A DNA stretch of 6,239 nt. Origin: Euryarchaeota archaeon UBA220 (GTDB taxonomy: Archaea > Thermoplasmatota > Poseidoniia > Poseidoniales > Thalassarchaeaceae). Shown here piece by piece: positions 1 through 5,085 of the stretch (positions are counted from its first letter, which is position 1; each line of letters opens with the position of its first letter). The notes beneath the pieces are model-generated. The model was not told the origin of the DNA. It made no database searches and saw only the letters and a list, made by a program, of their open reading frames with translations. The stretch lies in the NCBI GenBank assembly GCA_002501885.1, contig DAON01000023.1, positions 1 to 6,239 of the forward strand. Reading direction: 5' to 3'. The position numbers and the translations under genes were made by a program.

Positions 1-13
1 ATACGGGGCTCAT

Positions 14-442
14 TTGACAATAGTAGACCCTGCGCTTGTACAAAGCGGATTGCAAGAGTCTTGGCTCGAGCAAGTTGTGCAAGAGGGGTCTGGTTACAGT
101 TGGCTCAGATTGGAAGGTCGCAGACCAATACTAATCCACACAGACCCTCTAATCGAGTCAGATGCGCTTGAAGGGTTCGTTGTCGCCACAGGAGAAATTG
201 TACAACATAGACTCAGACCACCGGAACTCCATACAATAGACCAGGTCGCTTCCTCGATAGCCAAGAACGGTATTGGAAAAATTACTCTGCGATGCTCGCT
301 TGACCCGGATGTTCATCCAACTATCCAGCGTAGACTCGATCGTGAACTCAAGCCGATTGAGGGCTCCAAGGGATTCATGGTTGACATTGACCTAGAGCGT
401 CCCTCTGGTACACAAAGCCTGTATGTGGTGTGTAAAGAGTAA
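14..442 (+). CDS. hypothetical protein, possibly 5'-truncated by the window
   Basis: I do not recognise this protein. The chosen start is a TTG at position 14 that gives 142 residues, but the frame stays open through codons TAC GGG GCT CAT to position 2, so the true start may lie upstream. No other plausible start occurs near the N-terminus and no convincing Shine-Dalgarno site precedes the TTG. The product looks soluble, with no signal peptide or membrane segment. Residues 29-64 look strand-rich. Residues 88-139 (a basic strand, a helix around IQRRLDREL, then KGFMVDIDLERP and a final hydrophobic strand) have the general look of the second half of a THUMP-like RNA-binding fold. That is a shape impression from reading, not a homology call. 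It ends with TAA at 440-442, about 105 nt before rps13 on the same strand. Its position beside a ribosomal operon is compatible with an RNA-related role but does not prove one. Confidence 0.6.
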   Translation: MTIVDPALVQSGLQESWLEQVVQEGSGYSWLRLEGRRPILIHTDPLIESDALEGFVVATGEIVQHRLRPPELHTIDQVASSIAKNGIGKITLRCSLDPDVHPTIQRRLDRELKPIEGSKGFMVDIDLERPSGTQSLYVVCKE

Positions 443-464
443 TTTTTGACCCCCCTATGGGGGG
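443..464 (+). terminator. T-tract plus C6/G6 hairpin after the first gene
   Basis: Five T residues (443-447) directly follow the TAA stop of the upstream gene. Next come CCCCCC (450-455), TAT, and GGGGGG (459-464), a perfect 6-bp GC stem with a 3-nt loop. Archaeal RNA polymerase terminates mainly on T-rich stretches in the non-template strand, so the T-tract is the more relevant part. The order (T-tract first, hairpin second) is not that of a bacterial intrinsic terminator. The hairpin may instead be a processing, stability or attenuation element. Five T residues are short for efficient termination, so the call is tentative. Confidence 0.35.
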
Positions 465-472
465 CCAATCGG

Positions 473-480
473 TTCAAATA
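473..480 (+). promoter_or_regulatory. candidate TATA box for the rps13 operon
   Basis: TTCAAATA differs by one base from the archaeal TATA form TTTAAATA and is the most AT-rich octamer in the 443-547 gap. Archaeal transcription starts about 25 bp downstream of the box, which would place the start near 500-505 and leave a leader of roughly 45 nt before the S13 ATG. No convincing purine-rich BRE is visible just upstream (sequence CAATCGG), so the element is weak. The operon could also be read through from the upstream gene. Confidence 0.3.
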
Positions 481-499
481 GGGAAGGTAGGTGGCGCAG

Positions 500-529
500 A
501 TGCCCAATGGGCCACTGGGAAACTGGTGA
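500..529 (+). other. nine-codon mini-ORF in the S13 leader
   Basis: ATG at 500-502 opens the reading MPNGPLGNW and closes with TGA at 527-529. AGGTGG (489-494) lies 5 nt before the ATG, a good Shine-Dalgarno match and arguably better than the one before S13. The stop codon overlaps GGTGA (525-529), and the S13 ATG follows 18 nt after the stop. It could be a leader peptide, or a chance product of a G-rich leader. If transcription begins near 500-505, as the TATA candidate predicts, its ribosome site would not be transcribed. Confidence 0.2.
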
Positions 530-547
530 ACACGGGGGAACCGTACA

Positions 548-1009
548 ATGCCTGACGAAGCCGAACTAGGAGATGACTTCTCTTACATCCTGCGGATGGC
601 GGATAGCGACATCGATGGTCTACGACCAATTTCGATTGGATTAACTTCGATTAAGGGCATCGGTATGCGCACCTCCGAACAAATATGTCGCTTGGCCGGA
701 ATTAACGGTAAGACCTTGGGCGGTCACTTGAGTGACGATGAGCAAGATCGATTGAGGACTGCAGTTGACGATTATGCAACTGCTGTACCTTGGTGGATGG
801 TCAATCGCCAGCGCGACCTAGAGACCAATGAAGATGCTCACATCGTAGCTTTGGAGGTCAAGATGACTCGTGATGACGACATTGCAAGGATGGCCGGGGT
901 CAAGGCATACCGTGGTATGAGACACAGGAGTGGGCACAAGGTCCGCGGACAGAGGCTACGCTCCAACGGCAGGAGTGGTGCAACTCTTGGTGTCGAGCGT
1001 AAGAAGTGA
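548..1009 (+). CDS. rps13: 30S ribosomal protein S13 (uS13), archaeal type
   Basis: This is small-subunit protein S13 (rpsM in bacterial naming), which sits in the head of the 30S subunit and contacts 16S rRNA, the P-site tRNA and bridges to the large subunit. The 153 residues match the usual archaeal length. Residues 11-30 carry the archaeal/eukaryotic opening FSYILRMADSDIDG. Residues 31-39 (GLTSIKGIG) are the helix-two-turn-helix nucleic-acid-binding turn. Residues 121-142 hold the strongly basic C-terminal signature YRGMRHRSGHKVRGQ, followed by LRSNGR. The ATG at 548 is the only usable start because an in-frame TGA lies at 527-529. GGGGGAA (534-540) sits 7 nt upstream as a wobble-paired Shine-Dalgarno site. 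It is the first gene of the S13-S4-S11-RpoD operon and its TGA stop merges into the ribosome site of S4. Confidence 0.97.
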   Translation: MPDEAELGDDFSYILRMADSDIDGLRPISIGLTSIKGIGMRTSEQICRLAGINGKTLGGHLSDDEQDRLRTAVDDYATAVPWWMVNRQRDLETNEDAHIVALEVKMTRDDDIARMAGVKAYRGMRHRSGHKVRGQRLRSNGRSGATLGVERKK

Positions 1010-1014
1010 GGTGA
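1008..1014 (+). promoter_or_regulatory. Shine-Dalgarno site for rps4 fused to the rps13 stop
   Basis: GAGGTGA is a full match to the archaeal anti-Shine-Dalgarno sequence and lies 4 nt before the S4 ATG. Its first two bases belong to the S13 stop codon TGA (1007-1009), so termination of S13 and initiation of S4 occur on the same ribosome footprint. This fixes the S4 start at 1019. Confidence 0.85.
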
Positions 1015-1018
1015 TTAG

Positions 1019-1702
1019 ATGGGAGATCCAAAGTTTGCGAGACCTAAGACTAGCACCCCTACTCACCCTTGGAAGCAGGCTAGGATTGAGGAAGAGCACG
1101 AGCTCAAAAGCAAGTACGGCCTGAAGAAGGTTGGAGGAATGCGAGAGATTTGGCGTGAAAAGTCTGCTCTACGCCGTCATCGAAACCAAGCAATGAAACT
1201 CATCGGCAGAGTCGATTCAAGTGAGGGACACTTCGCACGAGAGAAGGGTGATTTGGTTGACTCACTATACCGTAAGGGACTACTGGGCGAGGGTTCAGAC
1301 ATAGACGATATTCTACAGATAGATGTCGAGCACATGCTATCTCGAAGGTTACAGTCTGTTGTCTATTACAAAGGACTGGCCCTAACAATGCGTGCTGCTA
1401 GGAATCTGATAGTTCATGGCCACATTAGCATAGGTAAACAGAGAATGACAGTTCCCGGTTATCATGTACTCAGAGAGGAAGAAGAACATATTCAGTATTC
1501 GTCAAATTCTCCTTACGCCGATCCAGAGCACCAGATGCGCAAGGATTTGGAGCAACACCGCTTGACTATGGTTTCAGAAGAGGATGATGAAGAGGTCCCT
1601 GCGCGCGACGCAGATGCAGAGTTCGTGGAGCAGATTAAGTCAGATTCAGCCAAGGCACCTACCGTTGAGGATACTGTGCCCGACAGCGAGGGAGGTAAGT
1701 AA
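1019..1702 (+). CDS. rps4: 30S ribosomal protein S4 (uS4), archaeal type with long acidic tail
   Basis: S4 (rpsD in bacterial naming) is a primary 16S rRNA-binding protein that starts small-subunit assembly. Residues 1-60 are the archaeal/eukaryotic N-terminus (MGDPKFARPK, then YGLKKVGGMREIWREKSALR). Residues about 105-150 are the S4 RNA-binding domain, with MLSRRLQSVVYYKGLA, ARNLIVHGHISIGKQR and the typical VPGYHV end. Archaeal S4 proteins are usually about 170-180 residues. This one is 227, and the surplus is a tail from about residue 176 that is rich in Asp, Glu and Ala (for example EEDDEEVPARDADAEF). The tail has no recognisable domain and is probably disordered. The start is fixed by GAGGTGA 4 nt upstream. 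The last codons (GAG GGA GGT AAG) double as the ribosome site of rps11, which begins 1 nt after the TAA. Confidence 0.96.
   Translation: MGDPKFARPKTSTPTHPWKQARIEEEHELKSKYGLKKVGGMREIWREKSALRRHRNQAMKLIGRVDSSEGHFAREKGDLVDSLYRKGLLGEGSDIDDILQIDVEHMLSRRLQSVVYYKGLALTMRAARNLIVHGHISIGKQRMTVPGYHVLREEEEHIQYSSNSPYADPEHQMRKDLEQHRLTMVSEEDDEEVPARDADAEFVEQIKSDSAKAPTVEDTVPDSEGGK
1691..1696 (+). promoter_or_regulatory. Shine-Dalgarno site for rps11 inside the end of rps4
   Basis: GGAGGT lies 7 nt before the ATG at 1704 and is read as Gly-Gly in the last codons of S4. It decides the S11 start. The frame is open much further upstream, back to about 1584, but that stretch lies inside S4 and lacks a ribosome site and any family similarity. 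Confidence 0.85.
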
Positions 1703-1703
1703 G

Positions 1704-2081
1704 ATGAGAAAGGCTATCTTACACATCTATACAACTCACAACAATGTACTCATGACGGCAACCGATTTGACGGGTGCAGAGACAATCTGCAAAGTGTCGG
1801 GCGGAATGGTGACTAAGGGAGGCAGTGATTCAGGAGGTCAGTTTGCCTCAACTAGGGCTGCCGAGCGAATGGCCGAGATGCTGGCAGAGAAAGAATTCAA
1901 CCAAGTAATCGTCAAGTATCGGGGTGCTGGGGGCAACCGCTCTCATAACGCACCAGGTGCGACATCTGCAATCAGAGCATTGACTCGTGCCGGAGTACAA
2001 ATAACTCGAATCGAGGACGTTACCCCCGTAGCAACTGATGGTACGAAGAGTAAGGGAGGGCGCCGAGGGCGCAGAGTTTGA
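1704..2081 (+). CDS. rps11: 30S ribosomal protein S11 (uS11)
   Basis: S11 (rpsK in bacterial naming) lies on the platform of the small subunit near the E site and helps shape the mRNA exit path. The product is 125 residues, slightly shorter than the usual archaeal length of about 130, because the N-terminus is trimmed to MRKAILHIYTTHNN. Highly conserved blocks follow: TDLTGAETICKVSGGMV (residues 20-36), VKYRGAGG (70-77) and IRALTRAGVQITRIEDVTPV (90-109). The C-terminus is the near-invariant DGTKSKGGRRGRRV. The ATG at 1704 is chosen because GGAGGT lies 7 nt upstream and because the family similarity begins exactly there. It ends with TGA at 2079-2081, which merges into the rpoD ribosome site. 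Confidence 0.97.
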   Translation: MRKAILHIYTTHNNVLMTATDLTGAETICKVSGGMVTKGGSDSGGQFASTRAAERMAEMLAEKEFNQVIVKYRGAGGNRSHNAPGATSAIRALTRAGVQITRIEDVTPVATDGTKSKGGRRGRRV

Positions 2082-2086
2082 GGTGA
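2080..2086 (+). promoter_or_regulatory. Shine-Dalgarno site for rpoD fused to the rps11 stop
   Basis: GAGGTGA begins inside the S11 stop codon TGA (2079-2081) and lies 4 nt before the rpoD ATG. The arrangement TGAGGTGA, 4 nt, ATG is identical in layout to the rps13-rps4 junction, which suggests tight translational coupling. Confidence 0.85.
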
Positions 2087-2090
2087 ATTT

Positions 2091-2975
2091 ATGGTAAAGA
2101 CGAAGATTATCGAAGAGAGTGATGAGAAGATTCGAATCCTACTCACAGACACTGATCGGGCTTTTGTCAACGCAATTCGCCGTACCCTCATGTCTGAAAC
2201 TCCAAAGATGGCCATTGACAAGGTGCGCTTCGAAATGGGTACTGTTGAGCAAGACGGAGAAGTCTGGGAGACTAATGGCCCCCTACCCGATGAGATGATT
2301 GCTCAAAGATTGGCTATGATTCCAATTCCAACCGTGCATGACGAGTTTCACTTCCAGGACAAGTGTCCAGAGTGCGCTGAGTTGGTTGAGAAGGACAGAG
2401 GTTGCCCTCTTTGTACCATGATTTACACATGCAAGGAGTTCGGTTCAGATGGTGGTAGAATAATTACTGCTGGAGACATGAGCTACCTCGGAGAGGACCG
2501 TCTGAATATTCCTGAAAAGTACCGCAGTATTCCAATTACCAAACTTTCGAAGGGTCAGATGGTTGAGTTCTATGCAACTGCAATCATGGGACGCGGCAGT
2601 GAGCACGCGAAGTGGTCTCCAGTATCTGGAGTCACATTCACACCAAGGAGAGTTGGAGTTCTGAACAACAAGACAAAGGCCAAGATTCTATGGGGCCTGA
2701 AGCTTACAATAAAGGCGAAGGACTTCGATGGAGATAGGCTTGAAGACTTGGATATGGTCGAGCAATTGATTGATGATCTCAACCATGTTGGACCCGGTAC
2801 AGAAGAGTCGCGAGAATTCAAGGACGCCATCACTCTTGAGGAAGTTCCTGGTGAATTCATCCTGAGTTTCGAGACCGATGGTTCAATGACTCCTAAAGTT
2901 GCATTCGAGCAAGCAATTGCTCAACTCTCCGAGAGATTTGGTGAGCTTGAGGAAGACATAGTGGCTGTCTTCTGA
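2091..2975 (+). CDS. rpoD: DNA-directed RNA polymerase subunit D (Rpo3)
   Basis: Subunit D is the archaeal counterpart of bacterial alpha and eukaryotic Rpb3. It pairs with subunit L to nucleate polymerase assembly. The 294-residue product has the alpha-type dimerisation elements at both ends: TDRAFVNAIRRTLMSE (residues 21-36) and the C-terminal helix MTPKVAFEQAIAQL (266-279). QRLAMIPIP (72-80) precedes a cysteine loop with C92, C95, C105 and C108 (CX2C-X9-CX2C, with C114 nearby), at the position of the Rpb3 zinc loop. LGEDRLNIPEKYRSIPITKLSKGQ (from 133) and GRGSEHAKWSPVSG (167-180) are typical of the family. After residue 114 there are no cysteines, so the ferredoxin-like domain that carries Fe-S clusters in Sulfolobus and Methanosarcina subunit D has no cluster ligands here. 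It is fourth in the operon and its start is fixed by GAGGTGA. Confidence 0.96.
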   Translation: MVKTKIIEESDEKIRILLTDTDRAFVNAIRRTLMSETPKMAIDKVRFEMGTVEQDGEVWETNGPLPDEMIAQRLAMIPIPTVHDEFHFQDKCPECAELVEKDRGCPLCTMIYTCKEFGSDGGRIITAGDMSYLGEDRLNIPEKYRSIPITKLSKGQMVEFYATAIMGRGSEHAKWSPVSGVTFTPRRVGVLNNKTKAKILWGLKLTIKAKDFDGDRLEDLDMVEQLIDDLNHVGPGTEESREFKDAITLEEVPGEFILSFETDGSMTPKVAFEQAIAQLSERFGELEEDIVAVF

Positions 2976-2996
2976 GTCCGAGCATTCTTGGCTAGA

Positions 2997-3018
2997 ATGC
3001 ATATGAGCCAGTATGCAT
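2997..3018 (+). repeat. ATGCAT inverted repeat over the pantoate kinase start
   Basis: ATGCAT occurs at 2997-3002 and again at 3013-3018, separated by 10 nt. Each copy is a palindrome, so the two can pair as a 6-bp stem with a 10-nt loop. The second copy contains the start codon (3013-3015) of the pantoate kinase gene, which lacks a recognisable Shine-Dalgarno site. The stem is AT-containing and weak, so a chance origin is quite possible. Confidence 0.3.
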
Positions 3019-3987
3019 CGGTACTTGGGCAGAGGTCGATGTGGGGGCCATATCACCCTTCTATTCACAGTTAGTGACGAGTCTGACGACCCTATCCGCC
3101 AAGGTAGTCTTGGAGCAGGTTTGTGCGTTGACGATGGAGTCGAAGTTGTCGCATATGGAGAAGACGGTGAGTTCGGATTGAAGGTCACATTCGAGTCAAT
3201 GGAAGGAGATTCAGGGCTATATGAAGAGGTGCTGAATGCAATATCAGAAGAAGTTCCAGAGGTATTAGGTGTTTCTTGGGGGGTTTCGGTCACAATCTCT
3301 CTTCCACCTGCACAGGGCTTCGGAGTTTCTGCTTCCGGAGCAGTGGCTTCCGCTATGGCATTTCAAAGAGCAGTTGGTCTGCCTTATGAGGAGAGTATGC
3401 GTAGAGCTTATTCTGTTGCTCATAAAGTTGAGAGATTGCGCTCTACTGGTTTAGGCGATGTTACTGCTCTAGCTGCAGGGGGTGTCGAGCGGAGGTTGGA
3501 AGTGGGCTCTCCATATCACGGTCCTGATCTTAGAAATGGCCCGGGCAGGGCCGAGGGTTGGAGTCTAGGAACACCAGTAGTTCTAGCTTGGAGAGGAGGT
3601 TCGGGGAAGCACACCTCGATCTACATAGATAATTCCGAATGGAAGAAAGCGATTAGCCTGGCGGGTTCAAGACAGATGGAATCACTCTCACAGGGTGATT
3701 GGAAAGCGGATAGATGGAATGATCTGATTGTCTCAGCGAGTGCATTCTCACGCGACAGTGGGTTGTTTGAGGATTCTTCTCGCAATGAATTGGTAACTCT
3801 GGCGACGGCTGCAGTAGCTAACTCTGGCGCAGAGGAAGTAGAAGTGATGTTGTGTATGCTTGGAGAAAGTGTGGCAATAGTTCCTCTCAATCCCTCAGAA
3901 GGGAGGGAGTGGATTGAGGGCGTAATAACAGAGTTAGCACGGGTTGGACTTCAGGGACTGGAGACCAAAGTCGGCGAGCTTTCATGA
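3013..3987 (+). CDS. PoK: pantoate kinase (archaeal GHMP-family, CoA biosynthesis)
   Basis: Pantoate kinase phosphorylates pantoate to 4-phosphopantoate with ATP. In archaea phosphopantothenate synthetase then joins this with beta-alanine, replacing the bacterial PanC/CoaA route. The 324-residue product carries the family's marks in order: a GHIT opening (residues 12-15), DPIRQGSLGAG (26-36), the GHMP ATP-binding loop PPAQGFGVSASGAVASA (98-114), an alanine-histidine helix AYSVAHKVE (132-140), TGLGDVTALAAGGV (145-158), and the C-terminal glycine motif MLCMLGESVAIVP (279-291). It is soluble and cytoplasmic. An in-frame TGA at 3004-3006 leaves ATG 3013 as the start, although no Shine-Dalgarno site precedes it. 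The gene lies 37 nt after rpoD on the same strand, so co-transcription is likely. The synthetase partner is not in this window. The weaker points are the unusual RGRCG before GHIT and an insertion around 170-185. Mevalonate-type kinases are a less likely reading. Confidence 0.9.
   Translation: MHRYLGRGRCGGHITLLFTVSDESDDPIRQGSLGAGLCVDDGVEVVAYGEDGEFGLKVTFESMEGDSGLYEEVLNAISEEVPEVLGVSWGVSVTISLPPAQGFGVSASGAVASAMAFQRAVGLPYEESMRRAYSVAHKVERLRSTGLGDVTALAAGGVERRLEVGSPYHGPDLRNGPGRAEGWSLGTPVVLAWRGGSGKHTSIYIDNSEWKKAISLAGSRQMESLSQGDWKADRWNDLIVSASAFSRDSGLFEDSSRNELVTLATAAVANSGAEEVEVMLCMLGESVAIVPLNPSEGREWIEGVITELARVGLQGLETKVGELS
3982..3987. other. shared palindromic stop site of two convergent genes
   Basis: TCATGA is its own reverse complement. 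The pantoate kinase gene ends here with TCA TGA on the plus strand and the TPD/CDIN1-like gene ends with TCA TGA on the minus strand, so the coding regions overlap by exactly six bases and both proteins end in serine. No intergenic space remains for terminators, so any 3' end signals must lie inside the opposing gene. Confidence 0.9.
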
Positions 3988-5067
3988 GGCGTTTCTAGCC
4001 TTCTCATGGAAGTCATCCAGCGGTGTCAGATCTAATGGGCTGGCATCAAGTTGAATGGCTCCCTTTAGCCGTAGTCCATCACAAAACCCATGCCTGTAAA
4101 CAATACCGCCTTGCCCATATTCAGCGACATAGCGATCTACTTGCTTCTGGGTCTTCTTGCGTGGAAACTTAAGGTCGGCTCCAAAGAAATGCTTGGCATC
4201 AATCCAAGCGCAAGGCGCGCCGTTAATTCTGACATCATCCAAGAACAATAAATCAGGAGTTATGATTGCCCTGCCTTCGCTGTCCTTCTGCTCAGCAAGT
4301 AATTCCTCCTGCCGTCGGAATCGGACCCCCAGAGACTCAAAATAATCACATAGAATATCCTCGAAAACCTCAGCGGCGCTCTGGGTATCGCTTTGATCCA
4401 CGGAACTGACCCTGTCGACAGATTCGGCTAACTCAAATTGTTCTCGATCCCGTTTGTTGAGTCTGTGAGGTTGCTTGTTCAGGGTTTCTTTGATTCTATT
4501 CTTCGACCAACCGCGACCAGTCAGTATTGCTCTGAAAGTATTGACAGGGGGTGCATCGAAGCGCTTGGAGAGTGCAATCACACTCTCTCCTGAGTTGTAT
4601 CTACGACTGAGCTCATTAGCTCTCCTCATTAATCTAGAATGAGAGTACACGCTCTTCTCCTGATTCAAGGCACTGCGAAGTGATAGTGCCTGCTCCAAGG
4701 TGATTGGGAGGTGATATAGCTTGTCGGCAATCTCCTGCACTCTGTCTTCAGGCAGGAAGCCAAATTCCCCCGGAATACATGCGATGTCTCCTGCCTTACG
4801 CTGTACATCTTTGGAAACTGCCTTTGTTTTCCAACTGACATCTATTCGCTCAGGAGGTGGATCAATCTCTGCGGGCACTCCCATAGGAGGAGGGTTCTGA
4901 TTGAAGCGGTTAATCGCACGCTCCACCGCTTCTGTATCGCTCGCCGGACTCTGTTTCTTGGGGGCTCCGTTCCTGCCCCCTGAGTCTCGGCGGCGTCGAC
5001 GACGTCCCCGTCGTCGTTTACCGCTCTTCTCGTCACTCAACGGTACTTCGAGAGAAGGGGGCTCCAT
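3982..5067 (-). CDS. TPD-domain (CDIN1/C15orf41-like) predicted PD-(D/E)XK nuclease
   Basis: The C-terminal half matches the TPD family, known mainly through human CDIN1 (C15orf41), whose fold is predicted to be that of a PD-(D/E)XK nuclease. Visible elements are a helix SAAEVFEDILCDYFESLGV (residues 230-248) that could supply the acidic E233 or E236, TPDLLFLDD (270-278) with D272, WIDAKHFFG (288-296) with D290 and K292, and an aromatic strand GGIVYRHGF (320-328). Together these give the order E, PD, DXK of the nuclease active site. Residues about 150-195 read as a helix-turn-helix DNA-binding segment. The N-terminal 60 residues are low-complexity, with an arginine run at 18-27 and proline-rich parts, and are probably disordered and nucleic-acid-binding. 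Total length is 361. The ATG at 5067 has GGTGG 4 nt upstream. It follows the DCC gene by 18 nt in the same operon. Substrate and role are unknown. Confidence 0.85.
   Translation of the reverse strand: MEPPSLEVPLSDEKSGKRRRGRRRRRRDSGGRNGAPKKQSPASDTEAVERAINRFNQNPPPMGVPAEIDPPPERIDVSWKTKAVSKDVQRKAGDIACIPGEFGFLPEDRVQEIADKLYHLPITLEQALSLRSALNQEKSVYSHSRLMRRANELSRRYNSGESVIALSKRFDAPPVNTFRAILTGRGWSKNRIKETLNKQPHRLNKRDREQFELAESVDRVSSVDQSDTQSAAEVFEDILCDYFESLGVRFRRQEELLAEQKDSEGRAIITPDLLFLDDVRINGAPCAWIDAKHFFGADLKFPRKKTQKQVDRYVAEYGQGGIVYRHGFCDGLRLKGAIQLDASPLDLTPLDDFHEKARNAS
4997..5016 (-). repeat. 8-bp inverted repeat with GGGA loop in the arginine tract
   Basis: On the plus strand CGACGACG (4997-5004) and CGTCGTCG (5009-5016) are exact reverse complements separated by TCCC. 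In the minus-strand mRNA this is an 8-bp stem closed by GGGA, which fits the GNRA tetraloop rule. A further GCGG/CCGC pairing is possible just outside across a small internal loop. It lies about 50 nt into the TPD/CDIN1-like coding region and is read as arginines plus one glycine. It may be a by-product of alternating arginine codons. Confidence 0.6.
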
Positions 5068-5085
5068 GAACCCACCGTGTGCAAC

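Noticed and set aside
450..464. bacterial-type intrinsic terminator
   Set aside because: No T-run follows the hairpin on either strand. The T-tract precedes it, so only a weak archaeal-style T-tract signal is proposed.
465..490. tRNA T-arm-like string GGTTCAAAT in the intergenic gap
   Set aside because: The flanking bases do not form the 5-bp T stem, and no acceptor, D or anticodon arms can be found around it.
1584..1703. N-terminal extension of S11 reaching back into rps4
   Set aside because: The stretch is the other frame of the S4 tail, lacks a ribosome site, and S11 family similarity begins at the ATG at 1704, which has GGAGGT upstream.
1943..2221. minus-strand open frame opposite rps11 and rpoD
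   Set aside because: It is antisense to highly conserved genes, has no ribosome site, and its composition is that of a shadow frame.
2570..2860. minus-strand open frame opposite rpoD
   Set aside because: It is fully covered by rpoD and its Ser-rich translation shows no domain.
2997..3065. upstream ATG codons at 2997 and 3003 as starts for pantoate kinase
   Set aside because: Both are in another frame from the kinase, whose own frame has a stop at 3004-3006.
2883..3293. 136-codon open frame on the minus strand, antisense to the rpoD end and the pantoate kinase start
   Set aside because: The Ser/Pro/Thr-rich translation looks like nothing known and lies opposite two well-supported genes.
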